Shown here: positions 25,951 to 37,082 of the stretch, piece by piece
Layout: each line of letters starts with the position of its first letter
Numbering within the stretch: the first letter of the stretch is position 1
Program-made: the position numbers and the translations under genes
Assembly: GCA_963969495.1 (NCBI GenBank)
Contig: OZ018338.1
Location: 51,463,973-51,527,972 of the forward strand
Source of the DNA: Ceratothoa steindachneri
Lineage: Eukaryota > Arthropoda > Malacostraca > Isopoda > Cymothoidae
Direction of reading: 5' to 3'
DNA: 64,000 nt
Notes under the pieces: model-generated
The model's input: the letters and a program-made list of their open reading frames with translations, nothing else
Database searches by the model: none
What the model was told of the DNA's origin: nothing

Positions 25951-27720
25951 TCATCGTGCGTAGAACGGCACTTCTGCTCCGCCAGCTAAAACCCCGGCGG
26001 AGCTTGGAATTCTGGCGCGACTTATAGCTCTTCTATTTTGGTCAATAATTTGGACGATTTCATCGTACAATTCACGGTTGACCTTTTCCAGCATATTCCT
26101 TGTCCGTTCTTCTATGACAATGTTAATGAGAGTCAACCCCGCCTCCCGGTGCAGCTCTTCTTGTCTTTTTCTTTTCATTCTGCGCCTAACTGTAATTAGG
26201 TTAGCGCATTTATTCTGTACCACCTGTAGTCTCCTCTTCTGTGTCTTTGAAACACACGAGGGGGCGGAAGCGGGTTATAGCAACGTCGATCTTACTAGTG
26301 CAGTGTAAATCTTTTTCTTGTTGCTTTGACGAAGATTTATGAACCTATATAGAGTCTTGACTGCAGCAGTGGCCTTGGTGATTCATTCTTGGACGTGCTT
26401 CTTGTATCCGGATGAGGTAATCTTCATAACGAATACATTGTATTCAGTGGTGTAGGGATATCGTCTATCCCCCCCGCTCCCTGACGCCATCAAGTAGTCT
26501 CCTGCCTATGATGACTACTTTGAACTTCTCCTGGTTAGTACGGATTTCCACGGGCCTCGTAGTTGTTAAGGTTTTCAATTTCTGCTGCTGTCATTCGAGC
26601 TTGCCAAGGCGCTTTCCTCCATGGACAAGTGAATATCTGAGGGAAATCATTGGAGAATTGAACGATGAGGCAAGTGGGGCTTAGAGGCGCTGGAACATCC
26701 GCAGTGTAAATTGAGTAGAGAGTGGGGGACAGGCTCCCCCCCCTGCGGAAGGCCCACAGTGAGCGGAAACTTTGGTCCGTCCATGCACCCTAAACTCATG
26801 TACGCCACCCTCTCCATGACATAGTCACAGAGAGTTCTTTCTAAGTTTTCACTTAGGCCCAGTCGTGAGATCTTGCACTGCATTCCCCGTTGCCACACCT
26901 TATCAAAGCATTTGATACATCCCGACAAACAATGTCAACGTAAGTCTTTTCCCCTTTTGCTTGAGCTAGCTTTTCCGTGATGACGTTAATCGCCCTTCTT
27001 GTACTTCGTTTTCTCTGAAACACGAATTGGTGTGGGTTATAGAGTGAGTTTTCCTCTTGGTGAGACACCAGTCTTTTGTTGATGATCTTCTCTAAGAGCT
27101 TCCCATCAAATTCTATAAGTGAAATTGGCCGGTAGCTCTCCTTCAACGTTGGGCTCTTTCCGTGCTTAGGCAAAAAGATCATATTGGCCGTTTTATAAGC
27201 ATCCGGAAAGTATCCTGTATTGAGAGAGGCATTATATATTCTTCTTATTCCTTCAAGGACACTGGCTGGTGCCTTTTCAAAGTTAAAATTTGAGGCCCCG
27301 ACTGTCCGGGGGCTTTGGGGGAGAATGAGCGAAGCGCGCCGAGTAGTTCTTCTTCTGTAATTTCGGCGTCTCCGTCGCGCTGTCTATTCACCTGGTGGTG
27401 AGGGTGCGTCTTGTGTATTTCTTCGTTTAGCTCGTTGATGATGTTGCTTTTGAACTCTAGGTCATAGTCTTCGTTCACCTCTTCAGTTACACTGAAGATC
27501 TTTTCCCAATAACTTCGGAATATTTTTCAACTTTTTCCTTTTCTGTTGCTATACTTCCGTCATCTTTCTGTAGCTCGATCTTATGCTTCTTCTTCCCAGT
27601 CAATCCTTTGAGAATTCGGATCTTTTTCCAAAATTCTTTGGGAGTTTTTTCGTGATCGAGGTTATCAATCGCGTCCCTCCCATCTTCTATTCTGCTGTTC
27701 GAGGATCAACTGGTTCAATT
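25951..27720 (-). pseudogene. Family A ORF2 remnant: reverse transcriptase part, broken
   Basis: Pieces of the RT in several frames, in the expected order on the - strand: a linker (27245-27478, HPHHQVNRQRDGDAEITEEEL), fingers and palm (26853-27182, IFLPKHGKSPTLKESYRPI and RKRSTRRAINVI), motif A and thumbwards (26647-26928, FDKVWQRGMQCKI, GLPQGG), and the C-terminal end (25951-26223, VVQNKC-like to EVPFYAR). GLPQGG survives here although it is lost in copy 1. At least four frameshifts separate the pieces. No endonuclease is present because the copy is 5'-truncated. Confidence 0.82.
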
Positions 27721-27726
27721 CTTCAA

Positions 27727-27989
27727 TTAAATCTATGAGTTGTGCTGATTAAATCTTCATTTTATATGCACAACATAACTCAAATGATTTTCTAGCACAA
27801 TTCGGAAATTTTTCTGAACTGTCCCCTCTTTTTGGTTATCCGATAACTCAAAATAAAAATTGAATATTCCTTGCGCGCTTATAGGCATTTCGAACATACA
27901 GGGTGAAAACACGAATTGTAGACTGATATTTACTAAATTATTTTCGGAACACAAGGTAATATTATATAATAGCTAGACTAAAACTCAAG
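27727..27989. other. Spacer, nothing recognised
   Basis: Unique-looking AT-rich DNA between two transposon relics. ACAGGGTG near 27899 resembles a DNA-transposon end but I found no matching inverted partner. Confidence 0.4.
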
Positions 27990-28850
27990 ATGATGTTACT
28001 AATATTCAATTGGATCCATTTTGGGTCGATGACATGACATAGTCTAGAGGTGAGGCAAACGCAAGTGGCACCCAGGGATTGGGCTGATATTTTCTCCAAG
28101 CATTTTGCCAGTTTGCAATTCAGAACTTCGACACCTTTATGCGATTTGGTAAAGATGTCTGCACAAGCATCAACAATACTCTAAACCCATGAAGTTTAAC
28201 TTTGGGGAGCTGGAAGGCCAAAGTTCATTTGCACAAAATCTCTTAAAATTTGCATGGTATCAGTCTTGGACTTTTTTTTCCATCTGTGAGGCTGTTCCAT
28301 CTTGGTGAAGGGTTACACAGGGATTTTCTATGGTGGTATCCATCCAAGGGAGATTTTGCCCTTCAAAATTTCAAAATACACATGTTGATTGATTAATCTT
28401 AACACCTCTCCCCCTTCAATGAAGTTACGCTTGCCCACACTATCACCGTAGCTTGCTTCTGACATCTGAAAGATGTCTGCTGTTTAACAATTATCTCATT
28501 TCTCTTTTGTGTTCAAGCATTCTGCTCTGCTGTGGCTGAGCTAGACAATAAACAACTTCTTTCTCCGTTGAACTGGAGGCTACTAGTCATTAATGAGCCA
28601 TGGAGGAGCACTTTTGCTCTTTCAAGGCTCTTCTTGTTGGTGTGGGTAAAAAATCCTAAACTATCTTCAATAGACAAAGTTTCATATCATCGTTTATCTT
28701 TTCCTGCATAGTTACATGGCTCACTTTGGTTTTCAAAGCAAGCAGTAGGGCGTTACTCCCTAAATTTCTCCAAGTCTTGTTGATCCTTTTCTTGATGAGG
28801 GTTAGGGTTCTCACTAATCTGAATAAAGTGGTTCTCACGCTTGGAAGGTA
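27990..28850 (-). pseudogene. Tc1/mariner-superfamily transposase relic
   Basis: Decayed cut-and-paste transposase read on the - strand. An N-terminal part (28656-28838, basic, VRTTLFRLVRT) is followed by scattered pieces. The clearest is NPCVTLHQDGTASQMEKKVQ (~28270-28330), which fits the family pattern around the second catalytic Asp (QDGAPAHT-like). Then WPSSSPKLNFMGLEY (~28200-28230) fits WPPxSPDLNPLDY, the third catalytic region, with Asp replaced by Glu. Stops lie throughout. No terminal inverted repeats were confirmed. Assignment to the superfamily is fairly safe; the exact family is not. Confidence 0.62.
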
Positions 28851-30999
28851 AATGCTGTTTCTTTAAACCTTTTGATGGATTTAAAACTGAGATTTGATTA
28901 GAGTAGGGTTTAATACTTTTTTAAATATTGCACACTGTCTTCCCGCTTCTACATTTACAAACAAACGAGTGTTTCAAATATCCTTTTATATTTGTAATCG
29001 TTCTTTTTATAAATTCACACTTTGATTCACAAAATTCAATAAATTAGGAACGAACATCCAAGAACGTAATTAAATAATTGTATGTAAACACATTTAATAT
29101 GATTTATATGTATATATAGTTAAATTTCAAGTTGAATTAAAGCTATGCCATTGCTCAAACTTTGAGAGGTACTATATTTAGTGAACAACCTACACTTTAA
29201 TAGAATAATTTTTTAAAGAGAAAATCGAGTGAATGTCCGGCAGAAAGTTTCAAAGGAGTGATTTAAAGAGAAAGTGAAAATATATGAAAGATATATAGTG
29301 GCAGGCCATCAACTATATTTGGGCCAGAAGGGTACTATATTCTCCAGATTTCAGTTGCAACTCCCACTCTCTTGTGGGGTACACTATAATTATATTGTAC
29401 TAAAGATTTATGCTGATCCCTCCTAAACTCGTGTAAAATTCATTTCTGTATCTCCGATTTAAAATATTATAATATACTAGGCTTTAGTTCTTTCCATTTT
29501 CAAATTGGTAGTGTTGTAAATACTTGATGAATATTTACATTGCAATTTGCAATAAAAGTATATTAATCAGATATAAAGACCGAGATTTAACCCTTTTTCA
29601 GACCGAAGCTGTCCCTTATTTGTATGTTGAAATATTCAATAGCCGGGAGATTTTTGTGGATCAGAATTTGCTAATAGTTTAAAATTTAAACAAAACACTT
29701 CTTATATTAAAAAAATATAAGCATTATTTTTCCGGCATAGATGTCTTGGAGAGGGGGGCTCAGTTTCGCATTATTTAAAAAATCCTAAATACTCAAAAGA
29801 ACGAATAAAAGGTACTACTTTAAACCAGGTGAGGGGGCACCACAACTCCAAACCGTGGTGTTGAGTAATGCCAGCTCGACTAAGTAAAGTTTGGAGCACT
29901 GTAAATGTGACAGCAAGGTGGGTGCCGCACCTTAGGGCGAGCCAGGCATCAAAAGTGGTTATCGGCCAGTCACCAGAGAAGAGGAGTGGAGCCTTCACTA
30001 GTTTAACCATGGGCTTGTCAAGAATTATGGAAGTCCTTGGGTGCCAGTGTCCTGGGGGATATGGCACAGCAGGAACGTTAATGCTAAAGTCAATCTTTGT
30101 AATTTTAATCTCCTGCTGTTAAGAACAGCACATAATATTTATCCTCTTATTAAGAAACGGATAATATAAAGTGTGTCTAGAAGTAATTTGCAAATATTGA
30201 TGATAACTAAAGATATCTGGGATAGGACGCAACCATGATTGTGTCTCCTACAAATTCTTTCAATTTTAGACAATTCTTAGAGTTCTTTTGACATGACTAT
30301 GTCATTACCCTATCTGTCTCTTTAACCAAGGGATTTCTTTGCTACAGGAACTTTCAGTACACTTTCAACTCCATTCTGCCACCAATATCCGCTTTGAATG
30401 TTATTACTAGCTTGTCTCTAACGCCTGCATCCCAAATCATTTATCCTTTTTCTCATTATCACAAGGTGAACTGTTTTTCCTAACGTCCATTGACAGTCCA
30501 GCCTCTTCCCAAACCAGCCAGCCCATCCAGATCGACTCGATTCATCTTTAAGATAAATTTGCTAAAGTCAGTTGTCATATATGTCTGTGCCCACAACAAA
30601 GATTTTCATTTGTGTTTTTGGTTAGGAGAGACTATATGGTCGTATTCCTAATGGTAAAAAATTTCATGAGAATCTTAGACCTTGTTTCTCTCGAGATGTT
30701 AAGAGCCACAGAAGCTTGACAAATTGCTTTGTTGATATCATGAAGATTTATAGCCATTCTTTTATTTGAGGAGGATCTCTAAGGGTAAGGAATAAAAATT
30801 TTGGATAGAACATTTTCTTTTATTTCGCTCAATGCTATTGTCTATTATTTTAATTGTGCGATGATCACGCTTCATATCTATTGAAATTTAGAAAGTTCAT
30901 TTTCCTGCCATTTGATCAAAAAGCTTCTTTAAAAAAAATCTCTGGATAGTCGTTGTAATCGAATTTGAGAAAATCACTCTGCAAAATTTTCAAACAGTC
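28851..30999. other. No recognised gene; AT-rich DNA
   Basis: Nothing certain. The + strand frame 29868-30122 includes ARWVPHL, a string typical of mariner transposases, but neighbouring residues do not continue the family pattern. No RNA genes seen. Confidence 0.45.
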
Positions 31000-31435
31000 T
31001 TACTAAAAGCATCGTGCAAACTGATTTTAAAGAGCTTAATGTGATTTCAATTTTTAAGAAAGGCTAAAATAGATCCAAATAGCTTTGGATCAATCAGTTT
31101 GACAGCTATAATCGGTATACTACTCGAGTCAAACATTAGAGATTCAATCTTCTAGATTTCTTTAACAATATCATAAATTTATACAATGATTATAAAGCTA
31201 TCGATATAGTTTACATGAAGTTTCAAAAAGCGTTTAAAATAGACCTTGCATAAAACTAAGGGTCATGGTACAAGAAGAAAACTCTTAAATTTGATAGACG
31301 ACTAGTGAAAATTCTCGATCCGATTGCCAAAATCTACAACAGGATCTAGAAAAAATATTCAAGTGTTAAGAGAGGTGGCAAATGAAATTTGATGTGAGAC
31401 AATGTAAAATGGCACTGGGCTAGTTGTGTGCTAAT
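31000..31435 (+). pseudogene. CR1/L2-like reverse transcriptase fragment
   Basis: Small, badly decayed piece of a LINE reverse transcriptase, unrelated to family A. Across frames I read VISIFKKG, DPNSFGSISLTAIIGILLES, FFNNIINLYNDYKAIDIVYM followed by FQKAFK (catalytic palm region, where an Asp would be expected before FQKAF), GxRRKLLNLIDD, and WQMKFDVRQCKM. These follow the order of CR1/L2-type RTs (WK..NVIPIFKKG, ISLT, DFQKAFD, WQMKFN..KC). The part with the catalytic F/YxDD between them is missing, so it is internally deleted. The nearest neighbour is a Tc1 scrap 50 bases downstream. Confidence 0.6.
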
Positions 31436-31479
31436 GAGGAACAGTGAATGCATAAGTGAACTAAAAATTGCTATGACAG

Positions 31480-31815
31480 CATGATTTGTCCCATCTCCAA
31501 GCCTCCGATGTCAAACCTGAAATTGTCATGCAGGATAACGCCCCTTTCCAGACGACTAATTTGGTAAAGCCGTTCCGGGACGATGAGGAAGGAGATCACT
31601 CTTATTACCAGCCTGCAGAGAGCCTGACGTGATTCCTTTTCAAAGGGTTTCCAAGACAGTCGCAAGATGTCTAAAACAAAGAATCCGAAAACTTTTAAAG
31701 AACTCTAAGAAGGATAAATTAAGCAAATTACTACTCAAGTGTCAACAGTTGGTTCGTTCCAGGGGCAGTTGATGACAGAGCAAGAGAGAATAAAGGCATC
31801 CAAACTAAATCATAA
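31480..31815 (+). pseudogene. Tc1-like transposase C-terminal scrap
   Basis: The string EIVMQDNAPFQTTNLVK (~31512-31565) fits the second catalytic Asp region of Tc1 transposases (QDNAPxHTA). Frames that follow give PDVIPF, RCLKQRIRKLLKNSKKDKLSKLL and RARENKGIQTKS, matching the usual PDLNPIE, linker and VIKNKGxxTKY tail in order. Frameshifts separate them, and the first half of the protein is absent. Confidence 0.55.
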
Positions 31816-32183
31816 TTACTTATAACTTGTACAAAAGGTTTACATTGATAAATCATCATATTCCAATGGAAATCTTTTTCTGCTGTCGTTCTGATAATTT
31901 TGAACAAATATGTACTTCCTATCTGTTGGTAACTTTCGCTCTACTTATCTAAATTTTCATAACCTATACCCATACGTAGTTGGTAGCAAATTTGGAAAAC
32001 TTTGATATTCTTTTTGAAATTAAGAATAAAAGTGAGAAGCATAATAAGAAATACCCCAAATTATCAATAATAAATTTAACGTTATATTTATAGGAAAGTT
32101 CTTTCAATCTGCGATTCTTTGCTTTAGCGAAGGAATTGTGAGCACCATGTTTTCCAACCTGAGAGTTTGAGTTTTGGATTAAA
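31816..32183. other. Spacer, nothing recognised
   Basis: AT-rich DNA between transposon relics with no feature I can support. Confidence 0.5.
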
Positions 32184-32185
32184 TA

Positions 32186-33086
32186 TACGAGGGGCGGTCA
32201 ATAAGTTTTGCTATTCAGATATAAGGAAACGAGATATGAGGAAAAGTGTTTTATTATTTTTCAATATAACTACCCTCGACTTCAATGCACTTGCGCCACT
32301 TGTCCCTGACGCTTCGAATTCCCGACAACAAGAAATCTCCCGACTGCTGTTCTAATTACTTCTGGATGGCGAGCTGGACATCTTCATCGTCCCCAAACCG
32401 GCGTCCACGCAGTGCAGCCTTGAGCTGGCGAAATAAAAATTAGTCGCAAGGGGCCAGATCTGGACTGTAAGGGGGATGGATGAGCTCCTCGAATCCGCAC
32501 TCGCGTAGGGCAGCTTGTGCAACTCTAGCCTTGTGGACTTTGACGACGTTGAAGTCGATCATGGGGCGTGAGGTTTCTAGGGACCAAATGGGCAGAGACC
32601 TCGGTCATGGCCAAATTGTCGTGGATTATGTTGATAACACTTCCTTGTGAAATTCCAAGTTCTCGCTTGATTTCTTCGCCTACGGGCCACATTGTCCTCG
32701 TTGGTCACGTCTGATGAGCGTCCTGGACGGGGGTCATCTTCAAGGGACTCACGACCATGCCGGAACTCCCTATTCCAGCGAGCAATGGTTGCATAGGAAG
32801 GGGTGGTTTCGGTGTACACTGCAACCATGCGTTCATGGATCTCTTTTGCATTCTTGCCTTCCTTGATCAAAAATTTGATCACTGCGCGGTGCTCAACCTT
32901 CTCCATTGTTGAAAAATTTGTGACTGACGATCTGCGATCAGCTACTGCTTCTTAAATAGACGAGGCAGGAGCGTGCGGCTGCAGGTCCTGACTTGTCATA
33001 ACTTGTCCTAACACCCCCACAAACAGCCATCCCCCTTCCTCTGTTTTGCTCTACCGATTCACAAAACTTATTGACCGCCCCTCGTA
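32186..33086 (-). mobile_element. Internally deleted mariner element with perfect 25-bp ends
   Basis: The first 25 bases (TACGAGGGGCGGTCAATAAG then TTTTG) are exactly repeated inverted at the right end, and TA dinucleotides flank both sides (32184-32185 and 33087-33088), the usual mariner target duplication. The element is 901 bp, against roughly 1.3 kb for complete mariners. The transposase reads on the - strand, with the N-terminal domain near the right end and the catalytic tail near the left end. The middle, with the first catalytic Asp, is missing. Intact ends mean the copy could in principle be moved by a transposase supplied elsewhere. Confidence 0.9.
32290..32906 (-). pseudogene. Mariner transposase, internally deleted
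   Basis: The start MEKVEHRAVIKFLIKEGKNA (32906) begins a helix-turn-helix DNA-binding domain; YATIARWNREFRHGRESLED and PRPGRSS are mariner hallmarks. After about residue 80 the frame decays and closes at 32577. Directly after it, in another frame, come VHKARVAQAALRECGFEELI and then PPYSPDLAPCD (~32450), the second and third catalytic regions of a DD34D mariner (PDLAPCDYFLF type); a stop replaces the following Tyr. The C-terminal end SIRSVRDKWRKCIEVEGSYI-like sequence runs to ~32290. The block between DNA-binding domain and second Asp is lost, so no active enzyme is made. Confidence 0.85.
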
Positions 33087-33088
33087 TA

Positions 33089-34558
33089 TTTACAAAACAG
33101 TAAGAGTAAGAGTTTATTGGTAATGGAACTAATACAAACTTAATAGAAACAAACACTTAATGTTAAAATATAAGTAATTCCTCAGCGCATTGATAAATAG
33201 AGCGCACTCAGAGCGCATGCATCCGCCAATGTCAGAAATTGCCTCATCTTGTAATAGTAAATAATAAATTATCCCTAATCCTAATAAAGATCTGGAAGAG
33301 TACAAAAAATCTACATAAATTTATCGTAGTGTAAGGCACACACCTCCACAAAGAATTAAGTATATAAACAAAGGAAATAATGTTTAAGTAAATCCTATAT
33401 ATCAGCCAAACTTTTCAGAGCCTCTTTCCTGTTAAATTTATGCGCGTGAGTAGATATATATACTTTTGTGCATCGTGTATACAACATCATATTTTACCGG
33501 ATTGCTAATTTTTCTATGCTATTTTCCAAATTAATTCATAGAGTATAAAAAGTTCCATACATAAATTATTAGCGCAAGTTCAGGGAAATTTCTGTTTCTA
33601 CAAAAAAGGAGCCTCGACAGCAAATCATCTCTGTCGGCACGCAAATTTGTATGAGTTGGTTCGTAAGTTTATTGAGGAAGAAAATTGGGTGGAGAGATTG
33701 CTTACTGAAATAAGAAAACTTGCGAAAATATCTTGCTTCTCCGATAAATTTAAAATTTATAGCCGGCTATGAAAGTCTTTTTTAGCTTGAATCCGGTGCC
33801 CGCATATTAACATACATGAGGTTGAGGTGAAATTTAAGGACAAAATTACGATCGGGAGACAGCTAATAAGAACAAGAGTCAATCAAGGAATAGGAGTGGA
33901 AATGAATAAAGTGAAATATCACATTTTTAAACCGTTTTTAAGAATCAGATGCAGCTAAATATGTAAAAAAAATAGAGGTTAACAATTTTTTTAGTATTCT
34001 TTTAAACAATGAAGTTTTACTTAAATTAAGGTCACCAAAAATGTCACAGGACTAATTTTTGAAAGAAATAGCAAAATTTGTCAGCCTTAAAGTTGTACGA
34101 ATTAGAACAGTTACATTCGCAAATGGCCAATTATGGGTTAGAATCCGAATGATTCTATCATACATCGTAGCTAATTAAGTATGATGGGTTGGCCCATAAA
34201 ATTTACGGGGTCTCTTTTAAAAAGTGAAATGTAATTAATAACAATAAACAATAATAACCGCGAATGAATCTACTTAATAATTACTTTTGAAGGATTGTCG
34301 TTATTATAATCATTATTCTTTGCAAGGCGCAACCAACTGTTTCTCAGCGAAGGCCTTCAAGATCTTTGTGGTCAAACCAATGTCAAGAAATTCATTATTC
34401 GTGGGAAAATACTTTAAATATGATAATTACGAGAAGAAAATAGGAAAATAATTTTCTAGGAGTGTTTAATAAAGGAGAAGCGCTCGGAATTCTATTTTCT
34501 TTTACCTAAGGGCAATTTTCTTCATTAATGAAACTAGTATATAAAGGTACACATCCTT

Positions 34559-34647
<89 letters not shown>

Positions 34648-35584
34648 ATTCAAATGATAAGCTTCAAAGTTATAATTTTGGCCTATTTCTCAATATTCTA
34701 AATCAGTGTTTTCTATTTGTTGATGAAAAGGAAAAATGAAAATCATTATGTAAAAGAGACAATCAGATGTTGCCATAACTCAACTACACATTTCTCTATC
34801 CAATTTATAACATGGTCAACAGACCTAAGTGTGCTCTCACTTATTCTGATTTATGACCTTACGACCTTCAAAACTTTCAATATTTCCCGGACTAACCTTG
34901 GGATGACCTTGGCACTTATATCATTCAAAGGAATATGTTAAACAACATAAGGGTTTTAAATTTGCCAAAAGACTCATTGAGAAGTAAAATGGTTACCCTC
35001 CGAGCGACCGACCTTTGGAGATCAACCTCGTAACTTAAAGAGTAGCGACTAAAGTGAAAGACTGACTCTTTTGGATCATCTTGAATGTCAACGTGACCTT
35101 ATTTCGATCATAGTCTTTATTATCTTTCCAATAAACTTTGGTCAAGGACTCACAAACCCCGGCACCAGTTAAAACATAGCTAAGCCAGTTCGTCTTTATT
35201 CAGGAGATCTTTAACTAACGGAGAAAGTCCTTGGAATCTAGGTTATATGGGGTATTATAGGAATCAGTGGGTGAGTCAATTGTAAAGTGGGAGTAGCCAT
35301 ACATTAATGCTGTTGTCTGTTACACCTATTAGAAGGACACTGGTTATATAGTCTCGCATCCCTTAAATGATGGAGAGGTTAAATTTAAAACCATATATGA
35401 AGGGTTTGGAGAGGGTGCTCGCATGGGCATCGGCCTAGGGGTGAACCCTCACTGAACGAGATGCTGCAACACATAGTGCCTCGTATGCCTGGACATGACC
35501 CCTATCTTAAAGAGATACTCTAGCAAATAGCGCCCGGTCTGCAGGTGATTGAATAAACCCCGACTGGGCAGGTTGGTACAGCAC
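33089..35584. other. No recognised gene; AT-rich DNA with one microsatellite
   Basis: No protein homology found; the frame 34717-34941 has no motif. The only clear feature is a compound microsatellite at 34565-34647. Confidence 0.55.
34565..34647. repeat. Compound (AT)n(GA)n(G)n microsatellite
   Basis: About 20 AT units pass into about 15 GA units and then a run of about ten G. Confidence 0.97.
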
Positions 35585-35710
35585 TAAAAGGTGGAAATGG
35601 TAACTTTTAGCATAAAAATGGGAATAAAGGTGCCTTTCAGTATAAAATGGGCTAAAAGGGTTGACTTTTAGCGTTAGATTGGAGATAGGGATGACATTTA
35701 GCATAAATAC
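35585..35710. repeat. Short degenerate minisatellite, ~36-bp unit
   Basis: Three to four copies of a unit like ACTTTTAGCATAAAAATGGG followed by TAAAGGTG. The copies are diverged. It stops just before the left end of the next Tc1-like element. Confidence 0.6.
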
Positions 35711-35757
35711 AATCGCACAATGAAGAAATTATACTAAATTAACTAATAAAATAAAAT

Positions 35758-37082
35758 ATTGACACGTGCAAAATAGGAGAACGATTTTTTCAGGAACATT
35801 CTAGAAGTTTCTTGAAATCATCTGGCGACACTTTGCTCAGTAGGTAAGAACTGAACATTGCCATTATTGTCGTACTCACTCTGTAAGGATGACACCACAC
35901 GTGAAAGTGACTCCTGAGCTTAGTCAGATAATTGTTCGCTTGAAGACTGAAGAGGACACTTTCTGCCGCTTCAAGAGAGGTAGAAAGGCCCACGAGTGCG
36001 ATTTTCCACGTTCGAAAGTTACAGAATGAAACAAACTATAAATCTCCTGCAAAAGTAGTTCAGCTCATCATAACCATCGTCCGAAGTGACAGCGCTATTA
36101 GACTTGAGGATGAATTTCTCGAAAAGTTAAGACCAATACTGGCAAAAAACTGAGCCGTCTCACAGTCTCCCGTCGCCTCAATGCATCTGGTTTAAAAGTT
36201 CGTTTACCGGCAACCAAACCAATCATTAGTAATAAGAACGAGAAGGCAAGACTCGGATATGCTGAAGCTATTATTGTTTGGAAAGATGAAGATTGTGACA
36301 GAATTCATTTCAGCGACGAAAGTAAAATTAATTTAGTTGGATTTGATCGCATATGCTTTCTTAAATGCGCTACAAGTGATAAACCTAACACTAAGTGCAT
36401 TAAAAAGTTTACCAAGCGTGGAGGAGGCAGTGTCGTCGTATGAAAGATGCTTTTGTCTGAAGAAGTTGGTCTGTTAGTTCGAATAATTTGAATGGTAAAT
36501 GTAAATGTGTCACTAAACCTCGTAGAAAAACATGTTATACCTTAACTCAAAGCATACCTGAACCTACTAGCAGTATTTAGGCAGAATAATGTGACATGCC
36601 ATAAGGCAAAGCGAGTAAAAATACTATTTTGAACAAAGAATATCAAACTAATTAAGTAGCCTACTTAGAGCCTATATCTGAAACCAATTAAGAACCTCTA
36701 GAAGATCATTGGCAACAAAGTTAGAGAACAGCAGCAACCTCCAGTTGTGACGGATTTATGGGCAAAATTAAGCTAAATTGAACAAAATAACGACAGAATT
36801 TGGTAAGAAGCTGGTGAGCCTCTGTGGTCGTCGTTGCGCTGAAGTGAAAGAAAACAAAGGCTTCAACAGATAAGCATTTCTGTGAATGATCGTTCTCTTA
36901 TTTCGTGGCTTAATTTAGTATAATTTCTTGAATAGACGATTGTATTGTATGAAATCTCCATAAAATGTCTTAAATGTATGTCTTTATGTACCATGGATTT
37001 TCTTTTACCTAGTAAACATATTTTAAAAAAATATTTTAATAAAGGTAAATAGTTCTCTTATTTTGCTCGGTTCTGTAAGTGG
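35758..37082 (+). mobile_element. Tc1-like DNA transposon relic with inverted ends
   Basis: Left end GTGCAAAATAGGAGAACGATT (~35766) and right end, reversed, GAGCAAAATAAGAGAACTATT (~37070) match with three differences and face each other, as Tc1 terminal repeats do. The ~1.3-kb spacing is normal for the family. The outermost bases have diverged. A decayed transposase fills the interior on the + strand. Confidence 0.78.
35880..36870 (+). pseudogene. Tc1-like transposase, dead
   Basis: Order of pieces: a DNA-binding part (~35880-36100, poorly kept), then SRLTVSRRLNASGLKVRLPA (~36155), NEKARLGYAEAIIVWKDEDC (~36240), HFSDESK (first Asp, ~36310), TKRGGGSVVV (~36410), FRQNNVTCHKAKR (second Asp region, ~36580) and LKPIKNLWKIIGNKV (third region, ~36680), ending LWSSLR...RKQR-like sequence. 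The second Asp is Asn (QDN became QNN) and the third-position Glu is Lys (PIEN became PIKN). Several stops are also present. The protein cannot be catalytic even if its frame were whole. Confidence 0.8.

Larger units (their letters stand above)
25372..27726 (-). mobile_element. Family A non-LTR retrotransposon, copy 3 (5'-truncated)
   Basis: Reverse-orientation partial copy containing the 3' UTR and the RT half of ORF2. It matches copy 1 from its 3' end near 25372 to about 27726, where homology stops within the ORF2 linker before the RT (at the LNQLILEQQ-type region). 5' truncation is the common result of incomplete target-primed reverse transcription. It faces copy 1 tail to tail with only about 110 bases between, making a long inverted repeat. 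Confidence 0.85.

Noticed and set aside
29868..30122. ARWVPHL in a + strand frame, a mariner-like string
   Set aside because: Neighbouring residues do not follow the mariner order, no catalytic motifs or inverted ends were found nearby, and seven residues are too few.
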